A stretch of 64,000 bases of DNA from CAZYAK01 sp964403335. Lineage in GTDB: Bacteria > Patescibacteriota > Gracilibacteria > Peribacterales > Peribacteraceae. A program made the translations under genes and the position numbers. Positions 41,124-49,566 of this stretch are shown in pieces. The stretch is taken from positions 1 through 64,000 of the forward strand of contig CAYOFI010000002.1 in the NCBI GenBank assembly GCA_964403335.1, given 5' to 3'. How positions within the stretch are numbered: the first letter of the stretch is position 1; every line of letters starts with the position of its first letter. A model generated the notes under the pieces. The model was given only the letters and a program-made list of their open reading frames with translations, searched no databases and was not told where the DNA came from.

Positions 41124-44100
41124 ATGAAACGTATTCGCCTTCTTGTTGCCGGACTGCTGACAATGGCCATTGTCGCTTCGCAGATGCCCATGTTACCGAC
41201 GTCTGCGTTTTGGGCGATGACTCGATCCGCCTCCGCGCAGGCAGCTCCAACGCTCTCTGTAGAGATAGATGCTCCGGATGGCATTCTTAAGCCAGGCGGA
41301 TATATCCGCTATTCCATTCGCTTCATCAACAACACCACGACGGAGGCGAAGAACGTCGGCTTCGGATTCCAGGATCCCGCGGCTCCGGGCCGGAATTACG
41401 GATTGTCATCCAGCTTGTCTTTGCAAGTTGCCGGTTTTCCGGGATGCGCAATGAACGCCAACCACATATTGGTCTGTGGACCCCTTGCGTCCATCGCACC
41501 GGGACAGACGCATAGTTTCATCATCCAATTCCAGATTTCCGCAAATGCGCCGTGTGGAGAAGAGCTGGTTGCGGCACTGGACGTGGGTGCGACGGGATTC
41601 GCAGGCAACTGGAGCCGTATTGTTCGCAATACCGTCAGCTGTACCGATCGCCCGCAGATGTCCATCATTAAAACTCCCCCGGCATCCGTACAGCCTGGCG
41701 GCACCGCCACGTACACCTTCATCGCCAAGAACACGGGAACGGCAGCGGCGCAGAACGTTGTGGCGTATGACTTCAACATCGATGCCCAGACCGGACAGGC
41801 CCTGACCCAGCTGACCTTCCCGCACACCGGATCCGCCGGTGCGCCGTGCGCAGTGGTCACCCTGGATGGCCGGCAGGTCGTGAAGTGCACCCTGGGAACC
41901 TTCCAACCGAATGAGGAGCGCACGTTCACCGTGTCCTTCTCTGTCCCGAACGATCAAAACCTGTGCAACAAGACCGTGAAGAACCAAGTGGACGTGTGGG
42001 CGGGCACCGATCAGAACTCCTCCGCATGGGCAACCGCCTCGACGACCGTCACATGTCAGTCGACGAACGTCGATCTCTCTGTCAGCAAGACCGGCCCCTC
42101 CACCGTCACACGCGGCACGACCGCCACGAATGTGTCGTACACCTTGACGGCCAGCAACGCCGGACCGGCCAAGGCGACGGGTGTGGTGGTGCGCGATCCT
42201 GTTCCCGCAGGTTTGACCTACAACGCCGGTGCGTCCAGCACGGAATGTGTGCTCGTGGGCTCCGATGTGAAGTGTATGAACTTCGATCTGGATGCCGGCC
42301 AGAGCCGCACCTTCACCGTGGTCTTCACGGCTCCTGCCGTCGACCCCAACGTCTGCCAGCAGACGACTATCACGAACGTTGCCAATATTTTCCAGGCTGC
42401 CGCAGGCGGTCAGACGGACACGAACCCGAACAACAACCAAAGCCAGACAGTGACGACCACGCTGACGTGTCCCAACGTTCAGCAGCCGGATCTGACGGTG
42501 CAGAAGTCCGGACCGTCCAGCGTCACGCGCGGCGGCACCTTGAATTACACGGTCACCGCAACAAACGTCGGCCAGGGCAACGCGACGGGCGTCATGATCC
42601 GCGACAGCGTCCCCTCCGGTCTGACGTACAACGATGGCGCATCGACGCCCGAATGTCAGCTCGTCGGCAATGAAGTGCAGTGCGGAACGTATGATATCGC
42701 CGCCGGCAACTCGAAAACGGTTTCCATCGCCTTCAACGTCCCGACGATCGACAATAATTGTCAGCAGACCACGGTCACCAACTACGCCACGGTCACGGGG
42801 GCCAACGAATCCAACACGGGCAACAACACGAGTACGACCGTGACAACAACCGTTACGTGTCCGCAGGCACAATTGGGATGCATCGACATCGTGAAGGAAG
42901 TCTTCAATGCGCAGGGATCCATCATCAGTCCCGTTCCGCAATTTGAGTTCCGCCTGGATGGCAACGTGAATCAGTCGGTAGTGAACAATGCCGCGGGTAA
43001 TGCGCGCTTCAATAACGTCACGCCAGGTCAGCACACCGTATCCGAAGTGCTCCCGGCCGGATGGAACGCCGTGTCTGTCACGCCTGCGAATGGTGTGGTA
43101 CAGGTTGCGGCAGGAAGCACATGTGCAGCCGTCTACTTCAAGAATCAGCAGTCACAACAAACCCAGCCCACATTGACCGTCAGCAAGACGGATAACCGCA
43201 CGGTCGTCGCCCCTGGCGAAGTACTCACGTACCAGATCGTGGTGACGAACACATCCAACGTCGTGGCAAATAACGTGACCATCACTGATACGCTTCCCGG
43301 CCTTCTCAGCTTTGTGTCCGCATCGGACAACGGTTTTGCAAACGGTCAGACGGTGACGTGGAACAACCAGACCATTCAGGCCGGTCAGAGCCGCACCTAC
43401 ACGTTGACGGCGACGGTGTCTGCCGGCGCGCAGAACGGCTCGGTTCTCACGAACTCTGTGGTCATTCTCAACGGGCCCTCCGCGACGGACACCACAACCG
43501 TGCAAGTGCAGACGGCTCAAACCGGATGTATCGCCATCACGAAGTTGACGTACAACACACAGGGCAGCCCGCTGAACCCGGTGGCGCAGTTCACTTTCCA
43601 ATTGGATAACGGTCAGACCACTGTGAACGACGGTTCGGGGTACGCGACGTTCCAGAACGTCTCCGTTGGCCAGCACACGGTCACAGAGTACTTGCCCGCG
43701 AGCTGGACCCAGCAATCGGTATCCCCGGCTAACGGTATTGTGAACGTGACGGCAGGAGCTTGCGTGAATGTTACGTTCCAGAACAAGCAGGTCATTAACG
43801 GAGGAGGCCAGCCCACGTTGACCATCACAAAGACCGATGACCGCGCGACTGCCGCGCCCAACGACACGCTGACCTACCGCATCACCATTACGAACACCTC
43901 GAACGTGAATGCCACGAACGTGACGGTGACGGATGTCCTGCCCACGTGGCTGACGTATGTTTACGCCTCGGATAACCCCCAGGTGAACGGACAAACGGTG
44001 ACCTGGACAAACGGCTTTGTGGCTGCAGGTGCGTCGTACACGTTGACTTTGCAGGCGCGCGTATCCAGCAGCGTCGGTAATGCTACGGTGATCACGAATA

Positions 44101-45446
44101 CCGCAATCGTTTCCAACGGCCCGTCTTCCACGGATACAACCACCATTCAGACGGGTACGAGCGGAAATAACTTGGCAATCGACATCTCCGATGACCGTGA
44201 TCCTGTGGAGGAGAACGAAGAGTTCGAATACAGGATCACACTCCGCAACCTCAGTTCTTCCTCCCAGACCGTCACGCTTACGCATGTGCTGGATTCCGAC
44301 ACCGAATACATCGACTCCGATCCGAGAGGTTCGCACAATAACGGCGTCGTCACCTGGACCAACGTGTTCCTGAACGGCAATGAATCGAAGACCTTTACGG
44401 TCGAAGTGGAGAACACGGATGGCGAGGACGGCGACACGCTGCACTCCAGCGCCTACGCCGGCAACGCGTCGGACACCGAGGACACCCGCGTCCGCGACGA
44501 TGATAATGACGATGACGACGATGACGATGAGGATCTGCGCTTGGACATCACCGACAATCCGGATCCGGCTCGTCCGGGCGAGGTCGTCAAATACACGATT
44601 GCCATCCGCAATGATGACAACCGCAGCCGTACGGAAACGCTCAGAATCACGCTCGATGACGATCTGACTTTTGTCTCCAGCGACGATGACTGTGACGAAA
44701 TCGGCAACAGCGATGACGAAGTGGAATGCGAGGATCTGTTCCTCAACCGCAATTCCACGGAATTCATCACCATCCGCGCTCGTGTCAGCAACTCCGCCGA
44801 TGACGGTGACGAAGTCGAGGTCCGTGCCGAAATCGACAATGAAAAAGCTACGGAAAAGACGCGCATCGAGGATAATGGCTCTCATTACAACGATAACGAC
44901 ACGCCGGACACCGGCACCGCGAGCATCTTCGTCAGCAAGCAGGCCGATCGCACGGAGGCCTACCCGGGCAGCGATGTGTATTACACGGTGACGGTCCGCA
45001 ACACCTCGAACTCCGTCGCACGCCAGCTTGTTGTTACGGATACCTATCCTGCGCAATCGTTCACCGTCACGGATGCCGGAAGCGGTAACGCAGGAGGCGG
45101 TCAAATCGTATGGACGATCGATCAGCTGGGACCGAACGAAACCCGCGTCTTCAGTTACCACGGTCAGGTCGGTTCCTTCCTCCGCAACGGTGACAGCATC
45201 GTCAACCAGGTCCGCGTGACCGGCCAAAATCTTTCGGCCATCCCGAATGCTCAGGTGGAAGTGCGCGTCGTGCAGCAATTGCCGCAGACAGGTTTGGGAG
45301 ACGGTACGGGCCCGATCGAGAATATCCGCAAATACTTGAGCCCGTTCTCCGCAACGAGCACCACCACACCCGCCATTGTCTGGACGACCTTCCTCCTGTT
45401 CGGCCTCGCGGCCGGAGGACGGTTCGGACGCAGATTCCTCATCTAA
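41124..45446 (+). CDS. giant DUF11/SpaA-like surface protein 2 with LPQTG tail
   Basis: 1,440 aa from the ATG at 41124. A signal peptide (about 1-40) is followed by the block shared with protein 1 (about 36-449), more DUF11 modules, and two SpaA/prealbumin-like inserts (starting GCIDIVKEV and GCIAITKLT, each ending in a VYFKN or VTFQN strand). An Asp-rich stretch and further modules follow. The C-terminus carries LPQTG, a 30-residue spacer, a hydrophobic helix and GRRFLI, fitting sortase-type anchoring, although no sortase is in the window. It is probably a fibrous surface adhesin or S-layer component. Confidence 0.87.
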   Translation: MKRIRLLVAGLLTMAIVASQMPMLPTSAFWAMTRSASAQAAPTLSVEIDAPDGILKPGGYIRYSIRFINNTTTEAKNVGFGFQDPAAPGRNYGLSSSLSLQVAGFPGCAMNANHILVCGPLASIAPGQTHSFIIQFQISANAPCGEELVAALDVGATGFAGNWSRIVRNTVSCTDRPQMSIIKTPPASVQPGGTATYTFIAKNTGTAAAQNVVAYDFNIDAQTGQALTQLTFPHTGSAGAPCAVVTLDGRQVVKCTLGTFQPNEERTFTVSFSVPNDQNLCNKTVKNQVDVWAGTDQNSSAWATASTTVTCQSTNVDLSVSKTGPSTVTRGTTATNVSYTLTASNAGPAKATGVVVRDPVPAGLTYNAGASSTECVLVGSDVKCMNFDLDAGQSRTFTVVFTAPAVDPNVCQQTTITNVANIFQAAAGGQTDTNPNNNQSQTVTTTLTCPNVQQPDLTVQKSGPSSVTRGGTLNYTVTATNVGQGNATGVMIRDSVPSGLTYNDGASTPECQLVGNEVQCGTYDIAAGNSKTVSIAFNVPTIDNNCQQTTVTNYATVTGANESNTGNNTSTTVTTTVTCPQAQLGCIDIVKEVFNAQGSIISPVPQFEFRLDGNVNQSVVNNAAGNARFNNVTPGQHTVSEVLPAGWNAVSVTPANGVVQVAAGSTCAAVYFKNQQSQQTQPTLTVSKTDNRTVVAPGEVLTYQIVVTNTSNVVANNVTITDTLPGLLSFVSASDNGFANGQTVTWNNQTIQAGQSRTYTLTATVSAGAQNGSVLTNSVVILNGPSATDTTTVQVQTAQTGCIAITKLTYNTQGSPLNPVAQFTFQLDNGQTTVNDGSGYATFQNVSVGQHTVTEYLPASWTQQSVSPANGIVNVTAGACVNVTFQNKQVINGGGQPTLTITKTDDRATAAPNDTLTYRITITNTSNVNATNVTVTDVLPTWLTYVYASDNPQVNGQTVTWTNGFVAAGASYTLTLQARVSSSVGNATVITNTAIVSNGPSSTDTTTIQTGTSGNNLAIDISDDRDPVEENEEFEYRITLRNLSSSSQTVTLTHVLDSDTEYIDSDPRGSHNNGVVTWTNVFLNGNESKTFTVEVENTDGEDGDTLHSSAYAGNASDTEDTRVRDDDNDDDDDDDEDLRLDITDNPDPARPGEVVKYTIAIRNDDNRSRTETLRITLDDDLTFVSSDDDCDEIGNSDDEVECEDLFLNRNSTEFITIRARVSNSADDGDEVEVRAEIDNEKATEKTRIEDNGSHYNDNDTPDTGTASIFVSKQADRTEAYPGSDVYYTVTVRNTSNSVARQLVVTDTYPAQSFTVTDAGSGNAGGGQIVWTIDQLGPNETRVFSYHGQVGSFLRNGDSIVNQVRVTGQNLSAIPNAQVEVRVVQQLPQTGLGDGTGPIENIRKYLSPFSATSTTTPAIVWTTFLLFGLAAGGRFGRRFLI
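41229..42472 (+). repeat. 1,244-bp direct repeat, copy 2
   Basis: Second copy of the block at 38208-39451, in frame within DUF11 gene 2. Recombination between the copies would delete 3,021 bp and join the promoter and signal peptide of gene 1 to the rest of gene 2. Confidence 0.9.
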
Positions 45447-45482
45447 TTTCGATATAGATAGAAGAGACAGGGAAACACCAGG

Positions 45483-45505
45483 ACGCCACCGCAAGGTGGC
45501 GTTTT
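45483..45505 (+). terminator. intrinsic terminator after DUF11 gene 2
   Basis: ACGCCACC-GCAA-GGTGGCGT gives an 8-bp stem with a tetraloop followed by TTT. Confidence 0.8.
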
Positions 45506-45511
45506 GGTATA

Positions 45512-45635
45512 CCTCGCCCCCTAACCCCCTCTCCCTGCGGGGAAGAGGGGGAATGTATGTTGTTTGTAAAAATTCCACACGCAAACAAAACAAAACATTC
45601 CCTTCTCCCCGCAGGGAGAAGGGTTAGGGATGAGG
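45512..45635. repeat. palindromic element B (ccctaaccc/ctccctgcgggg type)
   Basis: The left arm (45512-45556: cctcgcccc-ctaaccccct-ctccctgcgg-gg) is mirrored by the right arm (45595-45635: attcccttctccccgcaggga-type, then gggttaggg). The arms are about 40 nt with an AT-rich centre. It ends 2 bp before the pth stop codon. Confidence 0.75.
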
Positions 45636-45637
45636 CG

Positions 45638-46195
45638 TTATTCCCCTACCGGACGTTCCATCACGAATTTTCTCACCATCTCCGGAATCTGCTCGAACGT
45701 CGTGTCGAGGGTCTTCAATTCTTCCGGCGGCGGGATGCTCAACACCCACGTGGCCAGATCTTCCCCGTTCATGGGCTTGCCGATGCCGATGCGCAAGCGC
45801 GGGAAGCCTTCGCCGATGGTCGCGACGAGAGATTTCAGGCCGTTGTGTGTCCCCGGTCCGCCTTTCATTCGCAGGCGCACGTCGCCGAGCGGCAGATCGA
45901 TTTCGTCGACGAGAATTAACAGCTGTGAGGCGGGATCGATTTTGTAGAAATCGATGAGCTTGCGGATGCTGTCGCCCGACAAGTTCATGTAGGTCGTCGG
46001 TTTCACCAGCAGCAACGGCGCGGCCAGAATGCGCGCCTCCTGAATGTGCGCGAGGAACTTTTGTTTCTCTTGCCACTCCCCTTCCCCGAATTTTTCGGAC
46101 AGAAGGTCAATCGCGCGGAAGCCGGCGTTGTGGCGGGTCTTGTCGTACTGCTTTCCCGGGTTTCCCAAGCCGGCGACGATGAGGGAGGGTTTCAT
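45638..46195 (-). CDS. pth: peptidyl-tRNA hydrolase
   Basis: 185 aa. GLGNPGKQYDKTRHNAGF includes the conserved Asn and the catalytic His; KPTTYMNLSG, LVDEIDLPLG and GPGTHNGLKS follow as in bacterial Pth. It releases tRNA from prematurely dropped peptidyl-tRNA. The promoter is TGG-TACGCT ending 7 nt before the ATG (46203-46211). A palindromic element abuts the stop. Confidence 0.95.
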   Translation of the reverse strand: MKPSLIVAGLGNPGKQYDKTRHNAGFRAIDLLSEKFGEGEWQEKQKFLAHIQEARILAAPLLLVKPTTYMNLSGDSIRKLIDFYKIDPASQLLILVDEIDLPLGDVRLRMKGGPGTHNGLKSLVATIGEGFPRLRIGIGKPMNGEDLATWVLSIPPPEELKTLDTTFEQIPEMVRKFVMERPVGE

Positions 46196-46202
46196 CGCAA
46201 AA

Positions 46203-46211
46203 AGCGTACCA
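46203..46211 (-). promoter_or_regulatory. extended -10 of pth, leaderless
   Basis: TGG-TACGCT on the minus strand ends 7 nt before the ATG at 46195. Confidence 0.45.
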
Positions 46212-46221
46212 CCGACGGGGC

Positions 46222-46617
46222 TTACCGTCCGCAGAATTTCTCGATCACTTTCCCAAACGCCTTCATCGCCGCATCCACCTCGCGCGCGGAGGGGCGTGTT
46301 CCTGGTTCATGAGCGAGGCGGTTACGGAGTTTATGTGCCGTCCAAACGTCATTGATCCCCGGCAGATATTTTCCTGCCTTTTTCAGGCCATCGGCCATCG
46401 AACCTTGAAAGCCCAGGTCTCGCAGCAGTTTTGCGACGATTGCATCCGCGTCGATGACGCGACGATGGGGATCGGACGTTCCTGCCGCGGCCATCCAATG
46501 TGTGCGAATGATTTTTTGTTGCGATCCGTTCAGTCGGGGCGCGCGATGCGTGAGGATCCACCACGCGCAAAATACGACGATGACGGCCGCCGCAAGCGTG
46601 AGAGCGATCCACATCAT
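46222..46617 (-). CDS. membrane-anchored hypothetical protein
   Basis: 131 aa. One N-terminal helix (about 3-24) is followed by a cytoplasmic-type basic segment and a helical domain containing KLRNRLAHEPG, a motif seen in DUF4145/HEPN-like helical domains. I cannot assign it firmly. Its ATG overlaps the stop of the PH-domain gene (ATGA), so the pair is translationally coupled and probably forms a membrane complex. Confidence 0.6.
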   Translation of the reverse strand: MMWIALTLAAAVIVVFCAWWILTHRAPRLNGSQQKIIRTHWMAAAGTSDPHRRVIDADAIVAKLLRDLGFQGSMADGLKKAGKYLPGINDVWTAHKLRNRLAHEPGTRPSAREVDAAMKAFGKVIEKFCGR

Positions 46618-47303
46618 GAGCGGTTGGAACGTCCGTCGATGGCGGAAGACCGGAAGCCGCGTTTTTTGGGTGCTGCGGCGACGGGTTCCGCTTCGCCGTC
46701 CGGCTTGGCGTCCGGTCCGCGTTTTTTAGAGACTCCGTTGAGTTGCACTTGCTCGGCGACGAGCGTCGCCAGGAGCTCTTGCACATGCCGCGAGTCCTTC
46801 ATGTTTTTCTTGTGCAGATACCGCTCCATGTTCTGCAAAATAAGGGCTTCCACGGAACGCGGATGAGGGACATGCGCCAGGGAAATCGCCGCGCCGGTGG
46901 AAATCTTTTCCATGCTGAGCGTCCCGAAACGCAGGAGCGTGCCGAAGATGCCTTTGATCTCGTAACTCACGCCTTGAATATCGCTATAGAGAATGCGCGA
47001 GGACTGACGGTGGAACCATCCGCGCCATTCCAGATCGATCACGCCCTGGTTCGTGATGATCCAGGCGTCCAAATAGTAATTGAAAAAATTCCCGGCCCAC
47101 CACACCACCGAAAGGACGGCCCATGTCAGTGAGACGTAAAATGCGACGGGCACTTGCGCTCCCGAGAGCACGGCAAGCGCCAACAATAAGGAGAGCGACG
47201 GAGCGATCAATGTTTTGACGCCCAGAAGCCAATGCGTATGGACGATCATCGACACATGTTCGTCATCTTCCAGGTGTTTTTGAAACAGTGCAGCTTCCAG
47301 CAT
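46614..47303 (-). CDS. bacterial PH-domain membrane protein
   Basis: 229 aa from the ATG at 47303. Two hydrophobic segments (about 30-48 and 52-72) precede a bacterial PH (bPH2 / YdbS-like) domain with NQGVIDLEWRGWFHRQSSRILYSDIQGV, then a hydrophilic tail. Such proteins sit in the membrane and are linked to envelope stress or lipid-associated roles. The upstream extension of the frame is antisense to lepB and is rejected. Confidence 0.75.
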   Translation of the reverse strand: MLEAALFQKHLEDDEHVSMIVHTHWLLGVKTLIAPSLSLLLALAVLSGAQVPVAFYVSLTWAVLSVVWWAGNFFNYYLDAWIITNQGVIDLEWRGWFHRQSSRILYSDIQGVSYEIKGIFGTLLRFGTLSMEKISTGAAISLAHVPHPRSVEALILQNMERYLHKKNMKDSRHVQELLATLVAEQVQLNGVSKKRGPDAKPDGEAEPVAAAPKKRGFRSSAIDGRSNRS

Positions 47304-47346
47304 CGAAAAACAGTGTACACAGGGAAAGGGCCAAATCCCATGTGTA

Positions 47347-47394
47347 CAAATCCCAGAAATTTGCGGATTTGATTCTTGGGATTTGCGGTTTTTT
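47347..47394 (+). repeat. hairpin with T-run upstream of lepB
   Basis: CAAATCCCA (47347-47355) pairs with TGGGATTTG (47377-47385), followed by CGG and T6. It resembles the hairpin at 63738-63771. It could stop stray transcription entering lepB or act as an operator, as it sits between divergent genes. Confidence 0.5.
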
Positions 47395-47402
47395 GCTATA
47401 AA
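47394..47402 (+). promoter_or_regulatory. extended -10 promoter of lepB
   Basis: TGC-TATAAA ends 9 nt before the ATG at 47412, predicting a nearly leaderless mRNA. Confidence 0.6.
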
Positions 47403-47411
47403 GTGCATGAG

Positions 47412-48041
47412 ATGAAGGCGCTCCAAAAACACGGATTCCTGTATCACCTCCTCGATGTCCTCTTTAACATCGTGGTCATCGTGGCGATCGTTGCGGCCAT
47501 CCGCACGTTTTTGGTGTCTCCGTTCCAGGTGGAAGGCAATTCCATGGTGGATACGCTCACGGACAAGGAATACATCATCATCAACAAGCTCGCCTATTAC
47601 ATCGGTCAGCCCCAGCGTGGCGATGTGGTGGTCTTCCGTCCGCCCACGGACCCCGACAAATATTACGTGAAGCGCGTCATCGGGTTGCCGGGCGATGAAG
47701 TCACCATTCAGGGCGGATACGTCTACCTGAAAAAGTCCGGAGAGACGGAACTGCGCAAGCTGGAAGAGACCGGGTATTTGAATGATCATAACCAGGGCAA
47801 GACGTATCGCCATCCGCCCAGCAGCGGCGACGTCTCCCCCGTGTCGTACACCGTTCCGCCCAACTCCTACTTCGTGCTGGGTGATAACCGCCAAGGCAGT
47901 TTGGATTCCCGCAGTTTCGCCGAAAGTAACGGAGCAGAAGAACCGTTCGTGGGCACGAGCGACATCAAAGGGCGTGTGTGGTTCATAGCACTTCCGCTGA
48001 CGAAGATCCATGCGCTGGAACCGCCTGATTACGGTTTTTAA
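47412..48041 (+). CDS. lepB: signal peptidase I
   Basis: 209 aa from the ATG at 47412. One N-terminal membrane anchor (about 12-32), then the catalytic Ser44 in EGNSMVDTL and Lys87 in YYVKRVIGLPGDEV, followed by the conserved GDNRQGSLDSR region. It removes signal peptides from exported proteins such as the SLH and DUF11 proteins. An upstream start in frame (47376) is disfavoured by the promoter position. The stop codon lies inside a palindromic element. Confidence 0.95.
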   Translation: MKALQKHGFLYHLLDVLFNIVVIVAIVAAIRTFLVSPFQVEGNSMVDTLTDKEYIIINKLAYYIGQPQRGDVVVFRPPTDPDKYYVKRVIGLPGDEVTIQGGYVYLKKSGETELRKLEETGYLNDHNQGKTYRHPPSSGDVSPVSYTVPPNSYFVLGDNRQGSLDSRSFAESNGAEEPFVGTSDIKGRVWFIALPLTKIHALEPPDYGF

Positions 48042-48162
48042 TTACACCGAAGAAACAAGAAGCAAAAAAGCCTCCAGTTGATCAATTGTAAATGATCAAT
48101 ATTTTGATTATTTGAGCATTATAATTTGTCTATTCACTGTTTCTTGGTTCTTTGGGGCAATT
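48040..48162. repeat. palindromic element C, copy 1
   Basis: The left arm (48040-48064, aattacaccgaagaaacaag) and right arm (48137-48162, tgtttcttggttctttgggg) are inverted copies about 25 nt long around a 72-nt AT-rich centre. The element contains the lepB stop codon. Part of the same sequence recurs at 63961. Confidence 0.7.
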
Positions 48163-48179
48163 TAAGGCCAAAGATAGCC

Positions 48180-48208
48180 TTGCATAGCACTACCGCTTTT
48201 CGTACACT
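48180..48208 (+). promoter_or_regulatory. promoter of secE-nusG
   Basis: TTGCAT (48180-48185) and TACACT (48203-48208) are 17 nt apart, about 42 nt upstream of the secE ATG. Confidence 0.5.
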
Positions 48209-48214
48209 ATATAC

Positions 48215-48234
48215 AGGCCCTGAGGGGCTTTTTT
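48215..48234 (+). terminator. attenuator-like hairpin in the secE leader
   Basis: GCCC-TGAG-GGGC with flanking A/T pairs is followed by a run of six T, all between the promoter and the secE ATG. It looks like a weak intrinsic terminator inside the leader. Confidence 0.45.
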
Positions 48235-48249
48235 CAGAACAATTCGCTT

Positions 48250-48441
48250 ATGAACGCCATCGTCAATTACTGGAAGGATTCCATCCATGAGCTGGAACTC
48301 GTGCGTTGGCCCACGCGCCAGCAGGCCATCCGCCTGTCGGCAATCGTGCTCGGTTTCACCATCGTGAACGCCATTGTTTTCGGTCTTGTCGATCAGATCT
48401 TCACGGCTCTGCTTCACTTTTTCCTTTCCAGCATCTTCTAA
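48250..48441 (+). CDS. secE: preprotein translocase subunit SecE
   Basis: 63 aa, short single-helix SecE. The amphipathic start with VRWPTRQQ matches the conserved SecE cytoplasmic motif (xVxWPxxxE/Q) and the membrane helix follows (about 30-60). It stabilises SecY in the Sec channel. nusG starts 2 bp after its stop, the usual bacterial secE-nusG pair, but rplK does not follow. Confidence 0.93.
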   Translation: MNAIVNYWKDSIHELELVRWPTRQQAIRLSAIVLGFTIVNAIVFGLVDQIFTALLHFFLSSIF

Positions 48442-48443
48442 CC

Positions 48444-48989
48444 ATGGGCAAGCAAGATCCACGAGCCGGGCGGAACTGGTACGTATTGCACACCTATTCC
48501 GGATACGAAGATTCCGTGAAGCAGGCGCTGGAACAGCGCTGTGAATCATTGGGCATGCAGGATTATATTTTCTCCGTGCAAGTGCCGAAGGAGAAGCAGC
48601 TCGTCTTCAAAAAAGGAGAGCCTGTCGAAGAAGAGCGCAAGTTGTTCCCGGGTTACGTGCTTGTGGACATGATGGTGACGGACGACAGCTGGTACGTGGT
48701 CCGCAACACGCCGAACGTCACGGGTTTCGTGGGCTCCGGCAACATCCCGGTCCCCGTCACGCCGGAAGAATACGGCGTCATCGAGCGCCGCGTGGGTGAA
48801 CAGGAAGCCAAGTTCAAGAGCGACTTCCAGGTGGGCGACCTTGTGGTCATCATCGACGGTCCGTTCAAGAACTACGAAGGAGCCGTGCAGAGCGTGGACG
48901 TGAACAAGGGCAAGCTCAACGTGAACGTGCTCATCTTCGATCGTGAGACGCCGGTTGAGTTGGACTTCACGCAGGTGAAGAAGAAGTAG
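48444..48989 (+). CDS. nusG: transcription termination/antitermination factor NusG
   Basis: 181 aa. The NGN domain starts WYVLHTYSGYEDSVKQAL and contains LFPGYVLVDM; the C-terminal KOW domain has GDLVVIIDGPFKNYEGAV. It couples RNA polymerase to ribosomes or Rho. It is co-transcribed with secE, and an attenuator-like hairpin in the shared leader could provide feedback. Confidence 0.96.
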   Translation: MGKQDPRAGRNWYVLHTYSGYEDSVKQALEQRCESLGMQDYIFSVQVPKEKQLVFKKGEPVEEERKLFPGYVLVDMMVTDDSWYVVRNTPNVTGFVGSGNIPVPVTPEEYGVIERRVGEQEAKFKSDFQVGDLVVIIDGPFKNYEGAVQSVDVNKGKLNVNVLIFDRETPVELDFTQVKKK

Positions 48990-49005
48990 AGTCCATACTT
49001 TCGCT

Positions 49006-49566
49006 ATGTTCGATTGCACGACTGCAGAAGAATTCAAGCCATGGTACGACGAGGAATTCAACCCAAAACGCGCAAAAGGAAATTTTATTGAGCTGGCCAT
49101 TCTCTTTGGGAAAAATTATGAACAGCCCGATGCCAATATTCAAGCTCTTCTCTACGAATCGAAAAATAAACTTTTTCAATTGCACAGAATACATCTTTTA
49201 TCGCAAGACGATCCGCCTCTTTGGGACGAGAATCGTGCATCGGTACCGGACTCTTCTGTCATGGAAGCGGAAAAATCTCTGCACGAATCAATTGCTGCCT
49301 TTCAGTCGGTGCTTCGTTATTATGAATTGAATAGAGTTGGCTTTCCAGAAATTGGGGCAAAAGGACTCATGCATTACCTGTTGATACTCCTGATTATGGC
49401 GCGCGACCAAGAGACGAGGAAAAGTCTTGTGGTGCAGTCCGCACCATTGGTGCAATTTCTGGAAGTGAATGATCGTAAGTGGATGAATTATATGCTTAAC
49501 ATATGGGAAACACTTACTTCCGAACCCGACGCAACACTGACGCAAATTGAAGTGTCAGAAGAATAA
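49006..49566 (+). CDS. hypothetical protein, 186 aa
   Basis: No family recognised. Helical, soluble, with mixed charges; no signal. It starts 16 bp after nusG and overlaps the convergent murJ by 53 bp. The overlap is long but both frames look coding: this one has a start right behind nusG, and murJ is certain. Confidence 0.55.
   Translation: MFDCTTAEEFKPWYDEEFNPKRAKGNFIELAILFGKNYEQPDANIQALLYESKNKLFQLHRIHLLSQDDPPLWDENRASVPDSSVMEAEKSLHESIAAFQSVLRYYELNRVGFPEIGAKGLMHYLLILLIMARDQETRKSLVVQSAPLVQFLEVNDRKWMNYMLNIWETLTSEPDATLTQIEVSEE

Noticed and set aside
43152..45593. 813-codon minus-strand ORF opposite DUF11 gene 2
   Set aside because: Same reason: antisense shadow created by the Thr/Asn/Val-rich codons of the repeats; no motif or promoter.
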